DNA from: Segatella paludivivens DSM 17968 = JCM 13650
Lineage (GTDB): Bacteria; Bacteroidota; Bacteroidia; Bacteroidales; Bacteroidaceae
NCBI RefSeq assembly: GCF_000373185.1
Contig: NZ_KB890684.1
Coordinates: forward strand, 62,001 to 126,000
Direction of reading: 5' to 3'
DNA length: 64,000 nt
Each line of letters opens with the position of its first letter. The first letter of the stretch is position 1. Below, one piece after another: positions 1 to 7,346 of the stretch. The position numbers were made by a program, and so were the translations under genes. The notes under the pieces are model-generated. The model saw nothing but the letters and a program-made list of their open reading frames with translations. It had not been told where the DNA came from and ran no database searches.

Positions 1-1
1 G

Positions 2-565
2 AATTTTGTTAATTCCATGCTTTGGTATAAATGTTTGGATCAAAGAGATTTTATTGGTCTAAGTAATAGTGCTACAACGAATATTGAGGAATATATTATC
101 AATAATAATTATGTAGATGACTTTGCTAAGTTCTTAAAAGAAATAAGCGATCAGAGTTTTACTTTTGCGTTGAGTGAGAAAGATGATAAGCATTTATATT
201 GTGTTATAGATGGTTCTTATATTCCCTTCATCACTTTAGCGTCAACAGGAACACAGTCATTGGAACTTCTATATTTCTGGATTAAGCAGATGGGGCAGGC
301 TAAGTTTGTCTTTATTGATGAGTTTGATGCATTCTATCATTTTCGTCTTGCTTTTCAGGTTTGTAAGCGACTGTTTAATCTTGATACACAGGTGTTCACA
401 TCATCACATAACACCTATTTAATGACAAACGAATTGTTACGTCCTGATTGTAACTTCATTTTGAACGAGGGCGTAATCAAACCTTTATGTGACTGTACGA
501 GCAAGGAACTTCGCTTTGGTCATAACATAGAGAAACTTTTTCGCGGTAACGCATTTCAGGTATGA
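2..565 (+). CDS. AAA-family ATPase, C-terminal part (5' end outside window)
   Basis: The open frame runs in from the left edge: the first full codon is at base 2 and no stop precedes the Met at 17, so the N-terminal half with the Walker A loop is missing. What remains is the C-terminal half of an ABC/SMC-like ATPase of the kind found in defence systems. It has a signature-like stretch ASTGTQSLELL, a Walker B strand FVFIDEFDAF with the catalytic Glu, and a switch-His segment TSSHNTYLM. The stop overlaps the start of the next gene by four bases (ATGA), so the two are translationally coupled. The ATPase plus small partner arrangement resembles RloA/RloB, PARIS (AriA/AriB) and other AAA-nuclease pairs; which one cannot be decided without the missing half. 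It probably acts as the sensor or motor subunit. Confidence 0.75.
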   Translation, partial: NFVNSMLWYKCLDQRDFIGLSNSATTNIEEYIINNNYVDDFAKFLKEISDQSFTFALSEKDDKHLYCVIDGSYIPFITLASTGTQSLELLYFWIKQMGQAKFVFIDEFDAFYHFRLAFQVCKRLFNLDTQVFTSSHNTYLMTNELLRPDCNFILNEGVIKPLCDCTSKELRFGHNIEKLFRGNAFQV

Positions 566-1353
566 AACTATTTATATTTGAAGGAAAGAAACGCGAACCA
601 CGTATATTCAAAACAATTCAGTGGTTATATTTCACGGAGAATGATCAACTAATCTTTTCGTTCTGCAATAATATACACAACCTCTATAAAGAGCTACACG
701 ATGTCTTTGAGGGAGACGGTGATATCGTATCTGTACTTCGTGAGAGTGCATTACTGCGTGATGATCATTCACTTGATGAAATAACAACGTCTTCTGATGT
801 TTCAGAGATCTATCTTTTCTTTGACTACGACTTTCAGGAAAAGACCGTTGATTTGGATGTGATGAATCAGCACGTTAAGGATATGCTTGCATTCTTCAAC
901 GATGAAACGGATAATGGCAAACTCTTCATAAATTATCCTATGGTAGAGTCATTGCGCTGTACAAACGAATTGCAAGATGCAGATTATAACTCGTATGTCG
1001 TTACTCGTAAAGAATGTTGTGACTTTAAGAACTATGTGACGAAGAAGTTCCCTTTCTATAAGAATCTTGATTTTGCAGTGTTTCAACTTGATCAGGATGG
1101 AAATATCAAAATTCAATCACTAGAAAGCGAAGCGAAGATTCGAATTAATTGGACTTTGATTAATGCTCAAAATGTAGCCAAAGCATCTTTTCTTTGTGAC
1201 ATAAATGAAAAAGCACCAACTATAGAAGATATTTCACAAAAAGAAATATTTGAACATCAACTCTCAAAGTATGTGTCAAATGAACCGTCTGAAGTTTCTA
1301 TATTGAACTCTTTCCCGTTGTTCCTATATGAGTATTTTGGGGAATCAGTATAG
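562..1353 (+). CDS. TOPRIM-like partner protein of the AAA ATPase
   Basis: 263-residue protein coupled by ATGA overlap to the upstream AAA ATPase. Its N-terminus reads LFIFEGKKREPRIF, which resembles the first strand and catalytic Glu of a TOPRIM fold as in RloB (EGxxTEPxYF). A later YLFFDYDF resembles the DxD motif, and NYPMVESLR sits where RloB-like proteins carry a conserved NPxFE-type motif. I therefore infer a TOPRIM-like nuclease or effector held in check by the ATPase. The family name is not certain: DUF4435/AriB and RloB are both possible. No signal peptide or membrane segment is visible. The pair is followed by further defence-type genes on the same strand. Confidence 0.55.
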   Translation: MKLFIFEGKKREPRIFKTIQWLYFTENDQLIFSFCNNIHNLYKELHDVFEGDGDIVSVLRESALLRDDHSLDEITTSSDVSEIYLFFDYDFQEKTVDLDVMNQHVKDMLAFFNDETDNGKLFINYPMVESLRCTNELQDADYNSYVVTRKECCDFKNYVTKKFPFYKNLDFAVFQLDQDGNIKIQSLESEAKIRINWTLINAQNVAKASFLCDINEKAPTIEDISQKEIFEHQLSKYVSNEPSEVSILNSFPLFLYEYFGESV

Positions 1354-1423
1354 ATAATGCAGAGAAGCAGAAGGTCTTATAGTACAACACAAATGCTAGT
1401 AATAATATAAATACTTATTTATC

Positions 1424-2611
1424 ATGAAAGTTTCAACAAAAAACATAAAAGAGATAAAGTATCGTTTAAATATTCTATATAGAAATTTTAATATTGGCGA
1501 AGCAGTTGATGAAGTCAAAATAGGAGATGATTCTATTTTCATTGGCTTTCCTAATGAATGGGATGAAGATAACTTAGATTATTCTATTGAAGATTTTTTA
1601 GATTATACTGATGATTTGAATAATATAAAAGTTGTATCCAATCATAGCGTCATTTGTGGTAAAATCAGTCAGACAATTATTGAGGTAAATGACTATTACT
1701 ATGATAATCTTGTTCCTCAGATAGAATTTGAAACGGATAATTTGACAATGAAAATAATCCATTATCCATTCCTTATTGGAATTATAGCATCAAAGGAAGG
1801 AATATATAATGAAGATTTTGGAGTATTTCCTTGTTCTGATTATATGGCTGTAGAAATTAGATATAAGCAATTACCAAATAGTGAAGATCAAAGTATAGAG
1901 TTTATAAAGCAGGGCTTATATTACATTGCAGCAGAATACGGCGTTCCGGTTTCAATAGGAGAATTTAGATCATGGGATGATATAACTGGTAAAGAACCCT
2001 CAGGGAGAGATGTTGTTTATGAAAGAGATTTGTTGCCATATACCTCAGCTATGGATTTATATGTGAAGGCTTTAACTATAGAAAATGTAGATGTTCAATA
2101 TCTTTATTTTTATAAGATTATAGAATATTTTTCTCCAATTGTTTCTAAAAAATATTCCTATGAACAGCTCAATCAACGATTAGATACTATTCATATTGGC
2201 GTTAGAACTCATGAATATTTAGATTCGATATTTCAACTTACTAAACAGTATGAAGTATCTCTTAAAGATAGCGAATTAGCTTTTACTGTACTCGCTGAAT
2301 GTATTGATATTTTGACTATATTCGGTCTTCTACCCGAAAATATCAAAAAGAAAATTACCAAAGAATGCAAATTTGAAATTAAAAATATACGAATGCTTAA
2401 ACCTATGCAAGTAATTGAAGTTAAAAAGAAAATTGGTAGTATTTTATATGCAACACGTAACAGTATTGTACATGCAAAATCTAATTATAATACAACTGGT
2501 AAGGAATGTATAATTGAGGATTTAGACCAGCTGAATTCTTTTATGGCAGCACTATGCAAATGTTTGATTATATGGAATGGTAGGCAACCAGTTGAATTTC
2601 AATTAAAATAG
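1424..2611 (+). CDS. HEPN-domain protein, ApeA-like
   Basis: 395-residue protein. The N-terminal about 200 residues are acidic, mostly beta-like, and unrecognised. The C-terminal about 190 residues are helical and end with RNSIVH at residues 345-350, an R-x4-H motif typical of HEPN ribonuclease domains, preceded by the alternating hydrophobic pattern of a HEPN helix. This layout (large N-terminal sensor-like part plus C-terminal HEPN) is like the ApeA anti-phage family, but I cannot confirm membership. HEPN proteins of this kind cleave tRNA or other RNA when triggered. It lies 70 bases after the AAA/TOPRIM pair on the same strand and starts at an ATG with no clear ribosome binding site. It is very AT-rich, like its neighbours, which fits acquired DNA. 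Confidence 0.6.
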   Translation: MKVSTKNIKEIKYRLNILYRNFNIGEAVDEVKIGDDSIFIGFPNEWDEDNLDYSIEDFLDYTDDLNNIKVVSNHSVICGKISQTIIEVNDYYYDNLVPQIEFETDNLTMKIIHYPFLIGIIASKEGIYNEDFGVFPCSDYMAVEIRYKQLPNSEDQSIEFIKQGLYYIAAEYGVPVSIGEFRSWDDITGKEPSGRDVVYERDLLPYTSAMDLYVKALTIENVDVQYLYFYKIIEYFSPIVSKKYSYEQLNQRLDTIHIGVRTHEYLDSIFQLTKQYEVSLKDSELAFTVLAECIDILTIFGLLPENIKKKITKECKFEIKNIRMLKPMQVIEVKKKIGSILYATRNSIVHAKSNYNTTGKECIIEDLDQLNSFMAALCKCLIIWNGRQPVEFQLK

Positions 2612-2776
2612 GTTGAAAATTAAAATGAATATACCAACATAGTCAGAATAATAGTATAAATACTTATGAAGTTTTTATATCTAAACACCAGAAGTTAAAC
2701 TGTTTAAAAAACTAGTTGATTATTTCTCTATTTGCTTTAATTCATGATTTTTATTTGTATTTTTGTTAGACAAAAT

Positions 2777-2872
2777 TAGATTAAGGGTGTTACTGGTCAG
2801 CATATATACCTTCAAAGCATTTTTATAGTGCACTTAAAGTATGGGGTAGAGGTTCGAGTCCTCTTTAATCTA
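2777..2872 (+). tRNA. tRNA-like element with UCA-type anticodon loop
   Basis: An 8-bp acceptor stem pairs 2777-2784 (TAGATTAA) with 2865-2872 (TTAATCTA). It is followed without gap by a perfect T arm: stem AGAGG 2848-2852, loop TTCGAGT 2853-2859, stem CCTCT 2860-2864, including the invariant G53-C61 and TTCRA loop. A D arm can form from GTGTT 2787-2791 and AGCAT 2799-2803 with a GG in its loop. The sequence CTTCAAA at 2810-2816 is a standard-looking anticodon loop reading TCA (decodes UGA). Its stem is weak (TATAC/GCATT, three of five pairs), and a long variable region of about 26 bases follows. No CCA is encoded. The 8-bp acceptor, the length of about 95 and the loop resemble tRNA-Sec or an opal suppressor, but decay or an attachment-site remnant is equally possible. 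Confidence 0.45.
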
Positions 2873-2875
2873 CTT

Positions 2876-3748
2876 ATGAATAAACTTTATTTAAATACCA
2901 GCATAAAGCGTAAGCGTATAAAGAAACGTTTTGGTCAACAAAATCACTATCTTATAACAACTCTTGTAGCTTTGGATAGTTTTGAAAAATTGGAAATAAC
3001 CAAAAGTGAAAAATTTAGCACATCTTGGAATCCTAAAGATATTCCTAGTTCTGTTAAAAGAAGTATCAAATATATTTTGGATTCAGCTTTGGTGTTTATT
3101 ATTGATAGTTTAGATGCTTATCTAATAGAAATTAATAAGAAGCCGTTTTTAATTCAAGATAGTAAGCTTAAAAATGATATAGATGGTAGCCATAGATCTG
3201 TATATGAAAAATTTATTTCTTCTTATGATAATATGAAGAGTGAAGATAATCGTGAGTTTTCTATTATATCGTCAATTGTTGCCCTTGGAATTCAGTGGAG
3301 AAATAATATAACACATTATGGGGCGCATAATGAGTTTGATAATATTTTATGTAAAAACTTTGATAATGAAGAAAATGAAAAATATATATGTGAAAATTTT
3401 TGTGGCTTAAAAGTTAAAGAAATGCTGAATAATTTTAATGCAGGAAATTCTCCTACTTTTAAAGAAGTCACTTCTATTATTCGTGCAGTACATAAATTTA
3501 TAGAAATGTTAGATATTTATCTTATCAGTAAATTAGATGTTAATAAGTACTTTTATGAAATTACAGATATTTATTTTGAAAGAGGAAGATGGACACAATT
3601 TAATAATTTATCCGATTCTCGTAAAAAAGGTATAATCGTAAATTTGTTAGAACAAAATGGTTTTTCTGCTCATGATGTAAATGGGCAATTTATTGAAATA
3701 ACTGAAGACTTGATTAATAGAATTAATAAAAGGTACAGTGATATTTAA
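2876..3748 (+). CDS. HEPN-like protein downstream of tRNA-like element
   Basis: 290 residues from the ATG at 2876. An upstream GTG at 2828 would place the tRNA-like T arm inside the coding region, so I reject it. The protein is helical, basic at its N-terminus (KRKRIKKR) and carries RNNITH at residues 142-147, an R-x4-H motif inside a helix, as in HEPN ribonucleases. No family name is recognised. The ATG begins only four bases after the 3' end of the tRNA-like element, so 3' tRNA processing would leave an almost leaderless mRNA. It lies between the ApeA-like HEPN gene and the AbiJ-like gene, which supports a defence or toxin role. Being a HEPN protein is an inference from the motif and helical content. 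Confidence 0.5.
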   Translation: MNKLYLNTSIKRKRIKKRFGQQNHYLITTLVALDSFEKLEITKSEKFSTSWNPKDIPSSVKRSIKYILDSALVFIIDSLDAYLIEINKKPFLIQDSKLKNDIDGSHRSVYEKFISSYDNMKSEDNREFSIISSIVALGIQWRNNITHYGAHNEFDNILCKNFDNEENEKYICENFCGLKVKEMLNNFNAGNSPTFKEVTSIIRAVHKFIEMLDIYLISKLDVNKYFYEITDIYFERGRWTQFNNLSDSRKKGIIVNLLEQNGFSAHDVNGQFIEITEDLINRINKRYSDI

Positions 3749-4199
3749 ATATAATTGAGGTTACGTCAACTGAACTGTGTCATAGTATCTGATTCCTTTA
3801 GTCCTTAACCTCAGATGGGGGATGCGATTTTTAATCGCATTTCACAGATGAGGAGAAAATCACGGCAGCAAAGTTACATAATCTGAAACCTATCACCAAA
3901 TTTTATAGCTAGTTGTTGCGCACTCTGTCCCCAATTTACCAATGGTCTTATCCATTTCTTCTTTATATTTCGGTATGCCAGATACACTAAGTTCTTCCAA
4001 AGGTTCCAGTTCCGTTAGTGTTATCTCTCTATTATCTGTAATATTATAATGCTTCTTTCTATGTTATGCAGGACAATATAACCATACAGTAAAACTATAT
4101 TGTTGTTTTATCTAATTTAACTTAGATAAGACAACTGCTGTAATCGGACTGAACCTCTGATTAGCATTATACAAATAACAATCTCAAGTGGATACTCCA
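3749..4199. other. Intergenic region between convergent defence genes
   Basis: 451 bases without a convincing gene. It contains a hairpin at 3822-3840 (ATGCGATT/AATCGCAT) and a strong 13-bp hairpin at 4103-4134 (TTGTTTTATCTAA pairing with TTAGATAAGACAA, loop TTTAAC). Neither has a clear T-run. There is also a minus-strand promoter-like pair at about 3873-3905 (TTTG, 20 bases, TAACTTTG). A minus-strand open frame of 57 codons at 3893-4063 lacks a start and may be a gene remnant or chance. Confidence 0.5.
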
Positions 4200-5510
4200 T
4201 CAAATTTCTTTATTTATGAAATCTAGGATTAGTGAAATTGAAGAAACACATCTAGTGTAAAAATAGTTGTAATACCTTTCATCATTAATATCAATTTTAT
4301 CAGTTTCATGGTGTCTTATCCTAAATTTATTGCCGATATCTGTAAGAGCTAATAATTCTGAATTAATAACATTTCTATAGTTTACATCCCCTTTTGAAAC
4401 TATGTCAATTATTTTTGATATAGACTGCCTCTTGTCACAGTCAGTATTGTTGTAAATTGTTTTTAAACGTTCATAAGCATCCCATAATTTCTCAACAGCA
4501 TTTTCTTTATCACCATTGATATAACACGTTTGAGCATTTTGAAGTAATTCTTTTACACCAACTTCCGGAGCTAAGCCAATTAGATTGTCTGGAATATTTA
4601 TGGCTGTATTAGCTTGAACGATTCTATCCTTTAGAAAATAAGGTAGTTTGTTACGTAATAAAATCTCATTGATTCGCTTGCTAAATTCAGGTTCAATAGA
4701 ATCATTAGAGAATATTTCAATAGCATCGAATATGCAATAAGGTCGTGTGCCTTTTATGAATTCATATATATTCTCAGCCTTTGTAAATTTTGATTTATCA
4801 TTGCTGTTTTCCTTATAACATTTTGGTTCGTAATATGATGATAATTCTTTAAAAGCTTCTTCGCTAAACTTTGAATAATTAGTAAGACCTGTTTCTGTTG
4901 TCGATTCGAATGTTTGATCAAATGCTTCTATTGCTTTTATTATTTGTTCTCGACAATCTCTTTTTATTGAAAATTTGATTTGTGTAGTATCAATATATTT
5001 CTTGTTTTTTAATGAGAAAGGTATGAATGTTGACTCAGCCTTACTTTTTATTCTCCATCCATAGACATCATGATTAGAGATTTTATCTATAGGATATAAT
5101 TCAAAATCATCATTTGCTAGTAAACGATTTACTTCATCTAAACATTCTTTCCAAGATTGTTTTTCATCTCTCACCTCAGGATGAAAGACTTCACACAGGA
5201 AATTTAGTAGTTTATCATCATTGCCTTTTTTTAAAAGGAAACGTTCATCGTTAAATACCCATCCGTATTCATAATCTAAATTATTTACTGTATGTTGGTA
5301 AATATCTATTTCGGCATTTTCATATCTTATGTCGGTCGATCTCATTTCTTTGAGTTTGTATAGACGATTTAAAAAATCAATCTCCGTCAACGAGCCATAA
5401 TATGGATAATAGGTTTGTTTGATATTCTCAAATATATAATCTATATCGAATCCATTGATGAATACGTTAAATATGTCTCGTCTTGTTAACTGTGTTATTT
5501 TTGTATCCAT
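4200..5510 (-). CDS. AbiJ-like abortive infection protein
   Basis: 436 residues. The N-terminus (ITQLTRRDIFNVF) is like the AbiJ N-terminal domain that precedes HEPN domains in abortive infection proteins. The middle is unassigned. The C-terminal about 130 residues are helical with GNKFRIRHHETDK near residues 394-406, where R-I-R-H-H matches a HEPN R-x-x-x-H type site. Such proteins are thought to cleave RNA and stop growth on phage infection. The gene is 114 bases downstream of the PD-(D/E)XK nuclease gene on the same strand and may be cotranscribed with it. It is convergent with the second HEPN gene. Low GC matches the rest of the island. Family assignment is from motif and architecture only. 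Confidence 0.65.
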   Translation of the reverse strand: MDTKITQLTRRDIFNVFINGFDIDYIFENIKQTYYPYYGSLTEIDFLNRLYKLKEMRSTDIRYENAEIDIYQHTVNNLDYEYGWVFNDERFLLKKGNDDKLLNFLCEVFHPEVRDEKQSWKECLDEVNRLLANDDFELYPIDKISNHDVYGWRIKSKAESTFIPFSLKNKKYIDTTQIKFSIKRDCREQIIKAIEAFDQTFESTTETGLTNYSKFSEEAFKELSSYYEPKCYKENSNDKSKFTKAENIYEFIKGTRPYCIFDAIEIFSNDSIEPEFSKRINEILLRNKLPYFLKDRIVQANTAINIPDNLIGLAPEVGVKELLQNAQTCYINGDKENAVEKLWDAYERLKTIYNNTDCDKRQSISKIIDIVSKGDVNYRNVINSELLALTDIGNKFRIRHHETDKIDINDERYYNYFYTRCVSSISLILDFINKEI

Positions 5511-5624
5511 ATATTTTATAATGCTTTTGTTAAGGATAATCTCGCCATAGATGTCGTAATTTTATATTTCCTAATACTCTTTCTGTTCTAGATTTTTTGG
5601 ATAAAATTACTTAAACTATAAACT

Positions 5625-6839
5625 TTATTTTTCGAGTTTCTTCATACTTAATTCTTTAAGTAAAGTATCAATGATATGAATTACTTTTTCCTCTTCGTTA
5701 AAACCTAAGTGGAGAAATAAATCACTTATATCATTTTCATCTTCAGACTGAAAATCTTTTAAGGATTCAAAATTTGGGAATATAGCTTTGATATTTTTTT
5801 CGCTATTTGGGCAATCTCGATTAGATCTGAAATATAAATCATATCCAGACTCATAACATTCTACATCCAATTTATAAGAATTTTTTTCTCTATTCAAAGC
5901 AAATCCATCAAATATAATGATAGATTCTTTATAGTGACAGAATGCTGTAAAAGGAGAATGATTGGTCATATATCGATTATGAATTCTAGAAGCAAGATAT
6001 TCTGGTAACTCATTCAGCATATTGCGAATAGAGATTGCGGTATTCAAGTTTTCACCTATTTTCAAATTCTCATAGAACTTTTCAAGAATTACATTATCCA
6101 TATTATTTATATTTAAAAATTTAATCAATTTTACATATTGTCTTAGTCCAGATATGCAATCAATATTATCACTACTGTTAATGCATTTTTTTAGCCAATT
6201 ATCACAAAGATTTCTTTCTTTATTATTTGAAAAGGCAGGAACTATTTTGAAACATTTTTTTATCGAAGTTTTTTCAAATTCTTTCCAATTAGTTGTGTTT
6301 GGAACTTTGTTATTTAATAATGGGATGTAAACAATACTGATTATATCATATTCCAATTTACGAATATAATTGTAATAATCTGGCAACTGACGATCCATAT
6401 CACAGGCATTATTCATTTTGTTTTCAATAATAATAGCCTTCATTGTTGTTTTGTCAGTTATAAGAGTATCAATTCTTCTGTTATTTTCAATGGTATATTC
6501 TTTCTCTACTATTGCATCCTTAAATAAGGATCTGCTAATGTTAAGCATATCCAAAAATAGCATTAGGTATTTATTCCCTTCTTTATGACTTCCTTGTGGG
6601 TTAAGAAATTCATATATAATATCACGGTGAAAATTTTCTCTATAAAAAGTATCGGATATTATTGTGAATAAATTAAATCCAATATCTTCTTTGTCTGCTT
6701 TTTGAACATTATATTCATCTATAATTTGTTTCATCTTATCGGATGAAGATAACTCAGATATAGAGCTAATATGCGAATCAATGATTCTATTCCAATCAGT
6801 TAATACTTGATTTATGGCCGTTATATTTATATTCAGCAT
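5625..6839 (-). CDS. PD-(D/E)XK nuclease family protein (PDDEXK_4-like)
   Basis: 404 residues. Residues 60-160 carry the PD-(D/E)XK nuclease core: Glu112/Glu114 on a strand, RRID with Asp124, then IIIENK with Glu139 and Lys141, and DRQLPDYY with Gln151 and the following Tyr. This matches the PDDEXK_4 type often found next to defence genes. The C-terminal 240 residues are unassigned and may set target choice. It is the first gene of a probable two-gene minus-strand unit with the AbiJ-like gene. A minus-strand -7 element TAACTTTG lies at 6997-7004, about 160 bases upstream. All catalytic residues appear intact, so the protein is likely a working DNase, though its target is unknown. Confidence 0.75.
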   Translation of the reverse strand: MLNINITAINQVLTDWNRIIDSHISSISELSSSDKMKQIIDEYNVQKADKEDIGFNLFTIISDTFYRENFHRDIIYEFLNPQGSHKEGNKYLMLFLDMLNISRSLFKDAIVEKEYTIENNRRIDTLITDKTTMKAIIIENKMNNACDMDRQLPDYYNYIRKLEYDIISIVYIPLLNNKVPNTTNWKEFEKTSIKKCFKIVPAFSNNKERNLCDNWLKKCINSSDNIDCISGLRQYVKLIKFLNINNMDNVILEKFYENLKIGENLNTAISIRNMLNELPEYLASRIHNRYMTNHSPFTAFCHYKESIIIFDGFALNREKNSYKLDVECYESGYDLYFRSNRDCPNSEKNIKAIFPNFESLKDFQSEDENDISDLFLHLGFNEEEKVIHIIDTLLKELSMKKLEK

Positions 6840-7346
6840 GGTGTCCTTTTTTCTATATAATAAGAGAGGTCTCTAAACATGAGAGTTCTTTCTTGTTTTT
6901 ATGTGGCATTATAATCACAGTAGTCACAGCTTTTTAGACTGTTTGATCATTTTGTCTATTTTAAAGTAGAAGCTTTTCATAGTTCCTATTTCTTCACAAA
7001 GTTACATAATTTATCTTTAATAAATGAGATTAGTCGTGATAATTTTTTGAAAAATTGCAAAATAAAATGTTTATTGATATTATTTGCTATAGTATTTATA
7101 AATCTCTTCTCAATTTACACTTTATTTGGAAGCTGTAAGTTAGATATCAATATATCTTTGTAACCTTAATCACTTGAACGAAGAAAAGAAAAAGAATTAT
7201 TATACCCAAAATAATTCATGATATTGGGACCAGAGACTTTAATCAAACATCTATTATCTCAATATCCAACACTAAATTTGTCTAGCTTAGAATGTTTTTG
7301 TACCTTTGCACTACTTATAAAAATAACCACTAAATATAATTCATAA
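6840..7346. other. Divergent intergenic region with a umuD-leader-like stretch
   Basis: 507 bases between divergent genes. It holds the minus-strand -7 element (6997-7004) for the nuclease gene and the plus-strand promoter for the protease gene. At 7151-7195 is a stretch (TATCTTTG at 7153-7160, then GAACGAAGAAAAGAAA) that closely copies the promoter and first codons of umuD at 8833-8885. It looks like a leftover from a duplication or rearrangement. Confidence 0.5.
7277..7308 (+). promoter_or_regulatory. Bacteroidetes-type promoter of the C10 protease gene
   Basis: TTTG at 7277-7280, 20 bases, then TACCTTTG at 7301-7308, matching TTTG-N19-21-TAnnTTTG. It lies 38 bases before the gene start. 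Confidence 0.7.

Noticed and set aside
2828..2875. GTG start that would lengthen the second HEPN protein
   Set aside because: It would translate through the tRNA-like T arm and acceptor stem; the ATG at 2876 is the simpler start.
3893..4063. 57-codon minus-strand frame as a gene
   Set aside because: No start codon near its beginning and such lengths occur by chance in this DNA; kept only as a note.
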